From: Stictocephala bisonia
Lineage: Eukaryota; Arthropoda; Insecta; Hemiptera; Membracidae
Length of the DNA stretch: 64,000 nucleotides
Direction of reading: 5' to 3'
Assembly (NCBI GenBank): GCA_035578905.1
Contig: JAQJVL010000002.1
Span: forward strand, 2,021,229 to 2,085,228
Shown piece after piece: positions 1-13,500 of the stretch. Position 1 is the stretch's first letter. Every line of letters begins with the position of its first letter. Made by a program: the position numbers and the translations under genes. The notes beneath the pieces were generated by a model. The model saw nothing but the letters and a program-made list of their open reading frames with translations, made no database searches and was not told where the DNA came from.

Positions 1-340
1 TAATTATTGATTAATTATTATAAAACAGCTCATTGTAATCAGTTTAACAGCTGTTCATAAAAATGTTCTGTCTGAAATCTGTATATTGAGACAATTAACT
101 TAAAGGGCTTTAAAAGACGGCTCTGATTAATGAAGATGAGGCTTACGTTGTAAGTGAACAGTGATCTGTAATGTTTACTGATCGGGGTGTGTAAGTGTGT
201 ATTAAGTGTGACAAATTGAAATTGTGTGTTTTGATAAGTGATATACTGTTGGTGTTTATACTTAAGTATTTGTATTAGTGTTTTACAGGACTTGTATTTT
301 ATTACAGGCCTACTTGTGCGTGTAGTCCATGTGATGTATA
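1..340. other. AT-rich sequence, no gene seen
   Basis: No convincing exon, RNA gene or repeat boundary is visible here. A non-coding 5' exon of the SLC22 gene could lie in this stretch, but nothing in the sequence identifies one. Confidence 0.4.
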
Positions 341-793
341 CAGAGTAGGAAAAAATGTGGAAACGCTTTCACAACTTTTTTATGACTTCACTTATAAAAG
401 TGAAATCTTGTACATGATCATGGTTACTAAGAACATACTTTTTGACGCCATTAGTGATATTTCATTTTTCAGAGGGACGGCCCACGAGGAGTTGAACGAA
501 AATCTTCAACTTAAGCTTAGGTCGACTTTGGTATCAAATGAAAGGTCTATTCAAGAGAAATTAATTGCCGTAAACCGGACTTCGAGAGGTTTATCTTTTC
601 TAGAGTAGTGGTCTTTTCAATTTCAAAGTAACTAATTGTAGCAATATAACTTATCCCCTATTTAACGGTTTTAAGTAAATTATTCTGATCAAAAGCTATA
701 CTTTATGGAACACAATTATAAAAAAAATTATAAAATTATATATTAAAAAAAATAACATTGCTATGAAAGCGTGTCCATATTTTTTCCACCCTG
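341..793. mobile_element. TA-flanked MITE, copy 1 (Tc1/mariner-like)
   Basis: The left end reads CAGAGTAGGAAAAAATGTGG and the right end, read on the other strand, starts CAGGGTGGAAAAAATATGG. This gives imperfect inverted repeats of about 35 bp with TA on both outer sides. A second copy with the same interior lies at 3629-4089. The 83-codon open frame inside (357-608) is shared with the second copy only as repeat sequence, shows no recognisable domain, and I do not regard it as a gene. Confidence 0.75.
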
Positions 794-1295
794 TATGTTT
801 ATGCGTGGAGGGACGTATTTAAGTGTTTCTCAGTCAATGATACACTTAATTCCATACAGTTTCTCCATTTGACGTGTATTTATTGCTGTATTTGTTCACA
901 CAGAACGAAAATTAGCACAACCAAGAATATATTTTACGGATTTTTCGCAAACAACTTAAGTCGATTTTATGTAGATTTGAACAAACTAGTATATAGTTCA
1001 AAACAATCTATGCTATTCTCCAGTCTAAAAATACAGGAACAGTAACATTTTTCCTCCACATTCTTTTGTAAGACAGCAACAAAGGTTACGTGCCCTGGTT
1101 ATTGCAAATAGTCAATTTATGATGCCATATAATCATACAATTTAAAGTTCATTATCAGTGGACGTAAAATTATTATTTTCAAAACGATAAATTATAGAAT
1201 GTATAAAATTGGAAAAGAGGTCCCATGTAGTGGTAGCAGCAACACTGGTTAAGAATTTGAAAACCTTCCTCTTTTTACTAAATTTAGTTTATTTT
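794..1295. other. AT-rich spacer, nothing recognised
   Basis: The sequence between the first MITE and a long palindrome has no open frame, splice-bounded exon or repeat that I can recognise. Confidence 0.4.
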
Positions 1296-2272
1296 ACTCT
1301 CGGCGCAGAAATTATGTGTACCCGAGTTTGAAGGTTGTTAAAAAAGGACCTAAGAGGCATATTAAAAATCCAATGTGTTTTCCTCGTTTAATTGTACTTT
1401 ATGACATGCGTTTTAAAATGTTATTGTAAGTTTTAGTAATTTTTATTCTAGTTGGAACAAAAAGGTACCGGCATTTTTATTAGTTTTCACTGTGCATCAA
1501 ATTTACAATTTTTATCCAAAAACTCTATTTTGATCTCAATTTTACCGCATTTATATTTAAATACGTAGTTGACAAGAATGTTTTAATTCAGTTTTATAAA
1601 TTTAAGAATTTTAAGTTTTCAAGGAAAAAATGTTCTTATCGATTTCCTGAAACAACTTGGTCACGTTGTAATCCTTATGACATGTATAGTTATGATACAT
1701 TATTTTCATATGTGTAAGTAAATACAGTGGTTTTATATTGATTTAAATCAACTTAAATTCACTTTAAATTTATCTATTTAAATGTATTCAAACCAATATT
1801 AAATCAATCTATTATGCGTATAAAAGTAATTTACTGTTACTATAAATTTCAGAAGGATTACAATGTGACCAAGTGATTAATTTTACGACCTCTGAAAGCC
1901 AAAAAAAAAAAAACACTTTTTTTCAAGTATCGATGAGAATTTTTTCCTGAAAAATTAAAATTTTGAAATTTATGAAACTGAAAGAAAAATTGTTGTTCAA
2001 CCACTTACTAAAATATAATGCGACATTAACGAGTTTTTTAGTAATAAAAGTGTAAAGTTGGTGAAAAGTGAAAACAATTAAAAATTCCTGTGATATTTTG
2101 TTTCAATTAAGATAAAAACTATCAAAACTTATAATGCAACATTTTAAAATGCCTATGTCGTAACGTACAATTAAACGAAGAAAACAATGACGTGATTAGA
2201 CGTTTCATGCACCTCTTAGTTTCTTAGTAAACAACCTTCAAACTCGAGTACACATCATTTCTACACCAACAG
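1296..2272. repeat. Long imperfect palindrome (fold-back element)
   Basis: The left arm (about 1296-1675) is the reverse complement of the right arm (about 1857-2272), with many small indels. For example, GTACCCGAGTTTGAAGGTTG at 1319 matches the complement of the block near 2228-2255, and TTGGTCACGTTGTAATCC near 1658 matches the complement of GGATTACAATGTGACC at 1856. About 180 bp separate the arms. The structure looks like a fold-back MITE with arms of nearly 400 bp; no transposase frame is present. Confidence 0.7.
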
Positions 2273-2300
2273 TGATTTAATATAATATCATTGATTATGT

Positions 2301-2531
2301 TTAAGTGCATGTGTTTTTGTAGCTGTTCTTGTCGTGGCCTTCTTCCAACGACCCGTCATAGGATATGGCTAATAACGCGTCTTGTGAGGAAACAGTAAAC
2401 AGACTCCATCTCATCGGTGTTAAGCCGGCTGTGTATATCCCTTCATTGTTGCGATCTATTGTTGTTATTGTTTTTATCAGCTTTTCCTTAAAACTGTGTG
2501 AAATTCGATGCACACAACACTTTCCACGCAA
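2301..2531 (-). other. Unidentified 76-codon open frame
   Basis: An open minus-strand frame begins MRGKCCVHRISHSF and contains the stretch SLFTVSSQDALLAISYDG. Its composition looks more protein-like than the surrounding AT-rich DNA. I do not recognise it and see no clear splice sites or start context. It may be a fragment of a transposon protein or a decayed exon. An overlapping plus-strand frame (2365-2589) is probably its shadow. Confidence 0.2.
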
Positions 2532-2621
2532 AGACTACATTGTTGATATAATTAGGCCTGCAGATAAGGCCTGCACAAATTCCAAATAAGGACTTAATAT
2601 TTATTCCTTTTCTGTTTAGCA

Positions 2622-2688
2622 AGTTTACAATAAAAACAGAAAACTGGTCGTAGCAATTTTACAATAAAAACAGAAAACTGGTCGTTTT
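2622..2688. repeat. Tandem duplication, about 35-bp unit, two copies
   Basis: The block TTACAATAAAAACAGAAAAC followed by TGGTCG occurs twice in direct succession, separated by TAGCAATT. Confidence 0.8.
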
Positions 2689-3628
2689 CAGACCTAGAAA
2701 ATTTAGGAATTTCGGGGGATATTCTTGTGAACATCTGGGAGATTTTTTCGTGAAAGCAATTTTTTCAAAAACTGAGAAGTGCCAACAAGTGTATTTCTAA
2801 AACCGTGTAGTATAATTTAACAAAAACTTTTAATTTGTTAACTCCAAGAATATTTAAGCCTGGCATGTTACTAGAAAATGTTAAGATAACTCCTAACTAT
2901 ACGGTTTTATAAAGCCTTAAAAACATAGTTACTAAGCCTGAACATTGATAAAAGCTACCTTCTACCTTTTGTTTGAAATTTATCAATAAATCCAATAAAC
3001 TCTTTGCTATTTACCATTTTATAGATATTAAGATATTTAATAGGGAAAAATGTTAGAATAATTAAATAGAAATTTTATTATGAATATTTAAGTTTTATTA
3101 TTTTACTGACCTGTCCCTCGGTATTAACTTACGTCTTAAGAAATAAAAATGAATGCTGTACTATATGTATTTTAACAAGAATAAAGTTTATTGTGAGGTG
3201 AAATAAAGTAAATATATTTCACACCAGGTAGTTCAGAGCTGCTGGTAACACAACATGTAAATGTTGTTTGTATGTCTGTGATACGACAAGATAATACGGG
3301 GGTTTAATGCTTTCAAAATACAGTATTCATATTTTCTAAATTTATGTTATACAAGTATCATAACTGTATTCCAAAATACATAATAGACTATGCCTTACTA
3401 ATTGGATACGTTTTATAAAAAGTATTAAAACGCTCTCTATGGATGTTCCCTTCAACTAATGGATCTTCCATTACGTAGTATATCTTCAATCTATGAATTT
3501 TGTTTGTATTGATTTTTTATGTATGTTAAGTGTTGTATTAATTATAAATTTTATCTTCAAAAGCTACTTCTTATTGACCACACGACAATTTTGAAAAATA
3601 ATTAAAAGTTTATGGTTAAAAAGATTTA
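2689..3628. other. AT-rich sequence, nothing recognised
   Basis: No exon, RNA gene or repeat with a partner in this window was found here. Confidence 0.4.
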
Positions 3629-4089
3629 CAGCGTGGGGGAAAATATGGAAACGCGTCCACAACTTTTGTATGACTTAACTTGTAAAAGTTAAATCTTGTA
3701 CATGATCGTGGTTACAAAGAACATACATTTGGACGCCATTAAGGACATTTCATCTTTTCAGGGGACGGCCTACGAGGAGTTGGATGAAAATCTTCAACGT
3801 AAGCCTAGGTTGAGTTTGATATCAAATGAAAGGTCTATTCAAGAGAAATTAATTTCCGCAAACCGGACTTCGAAAAGTTTATCCTTTCAAGAACACTGGT
3901 AATTTGAATTTCAAAGTAACTAATTTGAATAATATTATTTCTCCGATATTTAACGGTTTCAAGTAAATCATTCTTATCAAAAATTATACTTTATGGAACA
4001 CAATTATTTAAAAAAAATAAACTATCAAATGATCTATGGAAAAAATTACGTTGTTATGAAAGCATTTCCATATCCCCCCCTCCACTTTG
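3629..4089. mobile_element. TA-flanked MITE, copy 2 (Tc1/mariner-like)
   Basis: This is the same family and orientation as 341-793. It starts CAGCGTGGGGGAAAATATGG and ends in a matching inverted repeat just before TA at 4090-4091. The interior shares the block ATCAAATGAAAGGTCTATTC with copy 1. The element ends about 175 bp before the first coding exon of the transporter gene, so it sits close to the region where its promoter or upstream splice site would lie. Confidence 0.75.
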
Positions 4090-4265
4090 TATGTACTTTT
4101 AAAGGACAATTTATAATCAAGGTTAGATCATTTCCGGATAACAATTATCTTCCGGACTCCGAATTACATAACAAAGTACCAAGTTGAGAGACGGTGCGTT
4201 GAGGTAGACGGGCGGACTCCCCTCTCTTACATATAACCAGAGCTCGCTCCTCCAGCCGCTTCCAG

Positions 4266-4590
4266 TGTTCAGTGCACTAACAAACCTCCGTCGTGACATG
4301 GCCGTAGACACGGAGGGACAGGGTTACCTGGCGAGCAATCTGCGGACCCAGGAGCCGCCGTCGGTCGCTGCTGACAAACCCAAGGAGACAGATAAGACCG
4401 TTATGGATTTCGACGACATGTTGCCTTACATAGGAGAGTTCGGTCTCTACCAGAAGATCCTATTCCTCATGATGATTCCTTTCGCTTTCTTTGTTTCGTT
4501 TGTTTACTTCGCTCAAATTTTTATCACACTGGTGCCCGAGAGTCATTGGTGCTTTGTTCCTGAATTGGACCATCTTCCCCTTCAACAGAG
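4266..4590 (+). CDS. SLC22 alternative first coding exon A
   Basis: The ATG at 4298 gives MAVDTEGQGYLASNL and runs to the donor AG|GTCAGT after 97 codons plus 2 bases. It encodes the cytosolic N-terminus, TM1 (about residues 53-78) and the start of the extracellular loop. Upstream, a pyrimidine-rich tract and CTTCCAG precede TGTTCAGTG at 4266. That is exactly where similarity to exon B begins, so the exon may start at a splice acceptor after a non-coding exon. An in-frame GTG at 4265 is not a likely start. The alternative is transcription starting here, since TTCAGTG also resembles an arthropod initiator. Confidence 0.85.
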
Positions 4591-7500
4591 GTCAGTCTGT
4601 CTCACATATTAGTTATCTCTGCTTATCTATAAGTGTTAACTTATTATATTGTAATCTTATTACATTGGCATTTTAAAGGTCACATATATTTTACGTTTTT
4701 TGAGTCATAATCTAATTTTTATTTTAAAACAGACCTGAATTATTTATCATAAGAATACTATACAAAAGAAATGTTACTATTTTCTCTAACAATTCATGAA
4801 ATGTATTTTGAATCGTGTAAATAGTTATTTTCGTATGATTATTTCCAATTATAATTATGAAGTATACCACAAAAATATATACCGTTAAAAAGTGTTTTCA
4901 ATCCTAAAACAGATATGTAACTGACCCTAACGTCAAAAGTTCTTATTATAATTTAAGATTTTAAACCAACCACTTAGTCTAGTCAACTAATGCTCAACAT
5001 AGGGGTCAAGAAATCATAAACTAACAAAGAATGGTCAAAAGCAGAAAATTAACTTCATAACTTTGTTTGAAACTGCACGAATTCGGTAACGTTTTCCTGA
5101 TCCGTTGAAAGGGGGAACATGGATTCGACAACTTTCATAAAACTGACCCCCAACAGATATGAACTCGGTAACTGTGGGGGGGGGGGGGTGGCAGTAACAC
5201 CCGCGGACAAGACAGTGTAATTCTATCAGCAAGAATTATAGAAAGCATTTACAGACATAAAGTACAAATATATCCCATCTAAGTTATTTTTTATTTATTT
5301 TTTTTAATTTCATTCACCACAAGCCAAACGCATATGTATCTAAATTAAAATACAATCTAATTCTTTTACAAAACTATATTAATAATATACAAATTTAAAG
5401 GTATCGTGGGAGCTAAAAGCCCGAAAACAAAACCAATACTTTTATTATTTAATAAAAGTACCATTCATTTCATTGCATTAAACCACGAACAAAGAAATAA
5501 AATGAACCTCACTAAGTCAACAACCAAGATTCCTCATGGTTCCAACAATGATAGACGTTTACTTTCATTGACATCTCTATCTGCTACGCTGCTGCATTGA
5601 ATAATAGTGCTTCATAAATTCACTTACAATGCGAAGGTAAAGTACAAAGTGAAATTAAACTTATTTAATTACTTTTCAAAGCATTTATTTTGAATAATCA
5701 GTTAAAGTCCAAAACGTGCATATAAAAAATATACATAGCATTATTTTAAGTAGAAACAGAATAATGAAAACCTCTAATAAAAATAAGCATGATAAAATAT
5801 TTATACAAGTAATAGTAAAGAGATTAGTTTGTGGACTACATAAACTAATTTAGCACAGGAAAATTCTATTAAGTGTCATGTTTTATAACGTTATTCATAA
5901 TACAACAAAAAATGATTGACCCATTATATAACTAATTTCAAAATTAAAGTAATTGCAAATGTCGCTATATAGTTCCTAACGAATAAAATTATTCATAGAA
6001 TTACTAAAAATATCGCATGAACTTTAAAACGATTTTGAAATCTCAGTGTTTTTAAACGTTTATTAGCTAATAAAAAATAGCTACTTAAAACATCAATACT
6101 GCAGCTGTACATCGATTTTACTTGTTTCCGGCAGCAACAACATGGGCCATACCCTTTAAAATGTTTAGTTTTATTTTACCATTTCTCAGATGGTTTACTT
6201 TGTTTTGTATCAGCATGCTGACTTCTTTTTTTGTTAGAGTCAGTTTTATTTTATTGCCCTTTTCTAAACTGTTTATTCTGACGTACTGATTAATTTGTTC
6301 ATCCCTCAATTATAGAGTTTTTATAAATCAATAAATATTGAAGATATTATAAATTAGATTACATAACAAATCAAAAAGCAAGTCGGAATATCAAGATTAA
6401 ACCTATCCGGAGATGATTAGTGACCAGTGACAAATTAACTCTCGCTGACCTCTTTCAAAATTTGTTTTGTGTTTGTATTACTTCGTCTAGAGATCGGTTT
6501 TATCAGAATAATCTGAAAGTTCCCAAAACATTTTCATTTACTTACTTGCTTTTTCACAACCATTACAGGATACAAATCAGTACCACTGTATGTGTATGGG
6601 TGGGCGGGTGGGTCAGTAACACTGTACGTATATGGGAGGGTGTATGGGTCAATATTATGTACGTGTACGGTTGGGTAAGTTTTTTCAATACTACTGTACA
6701 TGTATGGTTGGGTGGGTTAGTCAATACTACTATAAGTGTATGATTGAGCGGGGTTGTCAATACCATTGTAGGTGTATGGGTGGGTGGGTGGATCAGTACC
6801 AATGTACGAGTATGGTTGGGAGGGTGTGTAAATACCTTCCCCCCATTTACCAGTACCCCCATTTACCAGCTATGGGTACTCCACTGTCATCCATTTTGTC
6901 CGAAGTTTAATTACAGCATCATGAAGACTCATGATTTAGAAATTTAGATGAGTTTATTTTTTTCTGGTTGAATTGACGTGGGGAATTGACCTCTAGGTAA
7001 ATGTATTTTTTTATTAATAAGGGCTGAAAGTTAACTTTTATAGGCTTAATTTATAAAAATGTTTAGATAGGCTATAAATGTTGGCAAAGTAAACAAAAAA
7101 TAATAAAATAAGTTGTATTTAATATTTTTTTTTTATTTTGTTTACATATAGGCCTAGCATGTTATATCAAATAAAACAAATATAATAAGTTCTTCTCTAA
7201 GTTATAAAATAACTACCCGCCTTGTCTTAACTATTGGCAATAATCTTATGATAAGGGAGCTAGTCTGGGAGGTTGGTATTATAAAAATAAGGTAGTACGA
7301 TTCCCAATTCAAATGAACATTTCCACGTTTGTGGTCAGGCATATTTGCCGTAAATATATTAAAAATAAATTGTTCCAAAGAATTGGCACAAACTTTTTCT
7401 CATATTAAACACTAAAAAACTAAATTTTGAAAATTACCAGTTTATTTCCAAATATGTTTTTGCCATATCTATTTAAAACTAGTCAAGTTAGAGACATGCG

Positions 7501-10500
7501 GTTTTTACAAGAATATTTTGAATTGTAATTTATATCTTTCCTGAAAATGTAATCAAAATCGTTTAAGTCGTTGAGAAAATTCCATTTTTGTATGTTTATT
7601 GCCCATTAAAATAAAAAAAATTCAAAAAATGAAAAACAATCTGGAGATATTGGCTAAATACACCTTCATACCAAATTTCATAAAAATGTATCCATCCATT
7701 TGGTTTCCAGCGAAGTGCACATACACACAGACAGACACACATTCGGACAGACACAAACATTTTTTCGAAAAACAAAAAACACTTTTTTTGGATTCAGGGG
7801 ACCCTAAAGTGGATTTTTAGACACACTTGTACAAATGCTTTTTTTAAACGATCACAATACTTTCTCTAAGCTAACGCATATGTGAGAAAGTAAAAATAAA
7901 AGAATTTGATTTATAGTAGCGTAACATGCATGTTTTGCCATATAAATCGAGCGCGCTCCTGTAGATATTGAATAAGTTGTCGATTTCCCGCAACCGTTGC
8001 AGGCAGACAACGGTTGCAGACAACGGTTTCGCCTGCTGGAATTGCGCTCACCAGTTAACACCACTAACTACTTGTAGTTATAAAGTTGTGTTGACATAGT
8101 TATTAGGATATTAATTTAACACTATTCTTAACGATGTTGTGTAATCAATATAGATAATGGTTTTGTTTTTCAGTAATTAGTGATATGAAGTAGTTATTTG
8201 TTATTTCGTTATATTTTTATTCCAATATGTTAAGCAATGAACGTCTTAACAGGTGCATAGAAATTGAACTAAAAATATTAGTAATTATTTTTTTAAGCAT
8301 ATTACAATAATGTTAGTTAACAGAGCAGACTGAGTTAGATAAATTGTTCCAAAGAATTGGCACAAACTTCCCCCCCAATTATAACAATAAAAAATCAAAA
8401 CTTCTAAAATTACAAGCTTGAATCCCAATATGGGTTTTTACGATAATTAAAAAAACTAGTCAAGTTAGAGGCATATGGTTTTTACTAAACTATTTTAAAT
8501 TTTAATTAATTGAAATCTTTTCTGAAAATGTAATTAAAATCGTTAGAGACGTTTTTGAGAAAATTCCATTTTTTTATGTTTTTTACCCATAAAAAGAAGA
8601 CAAAACTAACATTTAAAAAAAGTAAAAAACTGTCTCGATATTAGCTAAATACACCTTCATACCAAATTTCATAAAAATTGATCCATCTATTTGGTCTCTG
8701 GCGAAGTGCACATACACACAGACAGACATCCAATTTTTTTTCAAAAAAACACTTTTTGAGTTCAGGATTTTTAGACCAACATTTGAAAAAAAAATTTGTT
8801 TGGACGATCATAATACTTTCTCTTTGCTAACGCACATGGGAGAAAATAAAAATATTAGTAGTATTTTTTTGTATAGCAAATTACAATAACGTTAGTTAAC
8901 AGCGCAGACTGATTAAAAAAGCTAGGCGAACACAGCAGAGCTGACTGGTTGCAGAATAAAGACACGAAAATACGTCTATTGGACAGTTTTCAGGTGACTA
9001 GTGCTGCTGTCAAGTTAGGAAACATTGAACTACAATCAATTGCACTGTTTACAACAACGTTCAGTTGCAGCTACAACTCAACATGCCCCGTCGCAACACT
9101 TCGGTGCCGTTGCCACACATGCGCGAGCATACAGTAAAAGTCATCTCAGTTTCAGTTGCAACTGGGCTGTACCCACAAACATTGTAGGCTGTAACCGTTA
9201 CAAAACAACCGTTTCGTGAATTTTGACCACCTGTAGTGTTCAGTGAACCTCCGCCGTGACATGGTCGTAGACACGGAGGGACAGGCGAGCACCCTGCGGA
9301 CCCAGGAACCGCCATCGGTCGCTGCTGACAAACCCAAGGGGACAGATAAGAACGTTATGGATTTCGACGACATGTTGCCTTACATAGGAGAGTTCGGCCT
9401 CTACCAGAAGATCCTATTCCTCATGATGATTCCTTTCGCTTTCTTTGTTTGTTATGTTTACTTCAATCAAATGTTCATGACACTAGTGCCCGAGAGTCAT
9501 TGGTGTTATGTTCCTGAACTGGACCATCTTCCCCTTCAACAGAGGTCAGTCTGTCTCACATATTAGTTATCTCTGCTTATCTATAAGTGTTAACTTATTA
9601 TATTGTAATCTTATTTTATTGGCGTTTTAAAAGGTCACATATATTTTACGTTTTTTGAGTCATAATCTAACTTTTGTTAAAAAAAAAAAACCTGACATCT
9701 ATAATATGAATACTGTACTAAAAAATAATTGTTACTATTTTATCTGACAATCTATCTTATATATTTTAAATTACGGAAATCGTAATTTTTGAATCATTAT
9801 TTCCGATTGTTGTAACTATGAATTATACCACACATATCGTACAAAAAAATGTACTCAAACTAAAAACAGGTATGCAATTTTCGCTAACTTTCAAAATCTT
9901 ACTAGAATTTAGGATTTTAAACAGACCACTAAGTCCAGTCAACTAATGCTCAAAATAGGAGACAAGAAACTAAAAACTAACAAAGTACGGTCAAAAGCAG
10001 AAAATTAATTTTCATAATTTTCATGACGTTTTTGAACTAGTTAATAGGTAAACATACTAATAGTCATTACCCCTATCACGGATTTTTGACTACAAACTAT
10101 ATGATATTTTATAAAATCATTTAATTAAAGAAAATTAAAAAGAGGTGTATAGGATCAGACAATTTCTAAAATAACTAGGAAAGAGGGTGAAAAAATGTTT
10201 AGAAGAAAACTGATAATGCATAAAGAAAATATCGATGGCAATGTATAGTATGCAAAATTATAGTAAATTACACGTCTAACTTGCATATGTTACCAAAAAC
10301 GTTTCTCAGAACTTAGAAAACGTCATAGCAAATTCATGGACCTTATACGAAACGACACATAGACGGTAATTATTTTATTGTATCGAATGCCTCCAATGCA
10401 AATAAGACAAATAAAAACTTTAGAGTTAGGATAGGATTAGCATTAAAATTAAACAATCATTATCAACAGTTCTTAATATTACAAATTAGATTATAACAGA

Positions 10501-13500
10501 ATTTAAAGCCAAACATAGAGAAGTTCTTAAAACAAAGAAAGCGTCACTAAGCTGAAAACTGTAGTAAGATTAGTTGAAAAGCAGCAACTCACTTATCTTC
10601 TTTAAGCAGAATAAGAAGATTCTTTAAGCAGATTTTACTTTCTCCCATGTGCGTTAGCATGGAGAAAGTATCGTGATCGTAAAAAAATTGTTTTACAAGT
10701 TGGTCTAAAAATCCATTTTAGGGTCCCCTGAACCCAAAAAGTGTTTTTTTGAAAGCAAATTTTGGATGTCTGTCCGTCTGTCCGTCTGTCTCTGTGTATG
10801 TGTAGTTCGCTGGAGACCAAATGGATGGATCAATTTTCATGAAATTTGATATGAAGGTGTATTTAGCCAATATTGCCAGATTATTTTTTTCAATTTTTTG
10901 AAATTTTAGTTTGTTTTATATTTATGGGGAAAACCCATTCAAATATGGAATTTTCTAAAGAACTGCTCTAATGATTTTACAATGGAAAATATTTTAGTAA
11001 ACATTGCATGTCTCTAACTTGACTAGTTTTTGAGTTAAGGCAAAAAAATCTATTTGGGAATCAAACTGGTAACTTTCAAAGTTTTGATTTGTAGTGTTTA
11101 ATATGGGGTAAGTTTGTGCCAACTATTTGAAACCATTTATGATTAATTACTAAAGAAAGGTCATAGTTAATTATACTGACAGACTATTATTTTATCAACA
11201 ACTAACATTACATTAAATTCATGTTCAACACACAATTGACTCTACCAGTCAATAGATTGCCCCTCCGCGGCTCTATGTAAACTTACATGGTCCACTAAAG
11301 TGGTGAGTGACGGTGTTTGCGGGCAATCATAATTTGATTACCGACTGCACCACCCCATCCCTCCCACCCATCCTACGCGTATTGGCCGCGGCCTGGCAGT
11401 GCGAGATATGGGAATTGTATTGCAGGCTATTATTGAATCAAAAGGAGGAACATTAATGCAATATGGAGGGAACTTTAGCTTATTCTCACTTTTTGTTATC
11501 AAGTATTTTTATTGTTATGTTTTCTTTCTTTTTTTTCTAAGTTACTAAATTTGATTTTATATTTCAAATTTTCCAACCTAGTAGAACAATAAGGTGACTC
11601 GTGTGATGAATCGAACACCGTAAAGCTTTTGTACTGGATGTATTTACTTCCATCAATTTGATTGTCGTATGTATTTGATTAGGAAGGTGAGGCAAGTAAT
11701 TTTAATGACTGGAGAAATGGGTTACACAATTAGGTAAATACATCCAGTACAAAAGCTTTACGGTGTCAATGTTTTTTGTTCCTTACTTGCAAGTTTGTAT
11801 TTGAATTGTGTGACAAGTTATGCTAAGTTCTTGTTTATGAGTCTGCAGATGCTGTCGGCCATCTTGGTTTTAATCCCATAAGAACAATGTTATATGCGAA
11901 TCCATATTTTTTCGTTATTTATTGACCAAAGGTTGTGTATGAGGTGTCATTTTAAACGTTATCATATTGCGCGTTGGGTTTGTTTTGATATTTTGAATAC
12001 GACATTACATTCAATAAATGTCATATTTAGAGCCTAGTTTCGAAAACAAATAGGTAAAATTAAAACTTCAAACTAAATAATTTTTATATTTTTTCCAACA
12101 CACTAATTAGGACTTTAATAAGCAATTCCAACGTGCAATTTCATTATTGATCAAATTCAATTTGTTTGGAGAAAATCCGTTTTAAAATAAATGTTTAATT
12201 TGGATACGCGTGATCCAAATTCCATCAATTCAAAAATAACATTGTTCTTATAGGAGTATAACCAATATGGCCGACAGCCTCTGCAGACTCTTAATACAGT
12301 ATTAAATATTCGTTTATTAAAGACCAGCTTATCTGGTTTTAGATGTTTTCAGTTTGATCAGAATCTCATAAAAAATAAAGAGATAAGTTAATGACTTCCC
12401 TGGTATTCATTTATCATTGTGCTATTATCACTATTGACAATAGCATATTATACTCTCTAATACCTTAAGTGTTGGTGTTTTAACAATAAATAGGCATAAA
12501 AGTTATTTTACACTAAAGATAAAAACAAGGTAATAACATTATTGTTGAAGTATCACATTTATTATATTCTTTTTTTATGAATCCTTAATAGAGACGATAA
12601 AAATAACGAATGATTGCATTAACTATGGGTTTGTGCTAATAAATTATGTGCAGTTACGGAAATTAAACCGGTTTCTGATATTTATTCGGAAACGGGACTT
12701 TATTCTTTATTGGACCTTGAAAAATCCAGTTATTTCGTGTACACGATAACCTACATTGTACACGCGTATTTTGTTCATGGTCATCATGACCAAAAGTTAT
12801 ATTAATAATATTTAAAGCGTGAAATATTAACATTAAACTGTATCGCAAATGTCAAATTAAAAAATATTTATAGATACTGTACACACACACACGTACACAC
12901 TGGTGGCGCAGTGTTGTAAACCAGCTATTTAGGGACAAAGTGTTTGGGAGATTGTATCCGATACGTTCCATGCTCGGTCCTCTTAATACCGACATGGTTC
13001 CCGCTCAGTGGTTGCCATCGACGTGGATGCTACTAGAGAAGTCTGGGGTGTCCACGTTGAATGGTAGTCAAGGTTCAGATGTTGTGTAGGGAAGAGAACT
13101 GAGTATCAGACTTGTCAGTTAGCTAAAAAATCAGACCAACAATATGTGGTTCGGTTTCCACGTAAAGCTGTAGGTCCCTCAGTTGTCCTGGCTATTGGGC
13201 TATTAATAAATAGTCCTTTCTGAGCTAAGTCAATTTCAGATAGTAACAATGACTACACTCGTTCATCTACATTCATCACACAAATTCACCCCTCACATTC
13301 GCCCATATCTCTACGATCGGCGTCTTAGAAATGATCAATGAATAGTGAATTCATTCTTACAATGCGTCATTTATACTTACAACTGTTTGATTCACCCGCT
13401 GCTCTCACATACGACTATCCAAGCCACTCCATTGCCGGTTACTAACCTAATTATTAGTCTTCCAGTGATGTGCCAAGGACTCTCCCACACTGTAAAATCA

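Noticed and set aside
357..608. 83-codon frame, with a similar 68-codon frame at 3696-3902
   Set aside because: Both lie inside two copies of the same MITE. The conserved protein-like look follows from copy similarity, and changes between copies do not favour silent sites by eye.
5177..5188. G run as a regulatory or quadruplex site
   Set aside because: A single homopolymer run does not support a functional call.
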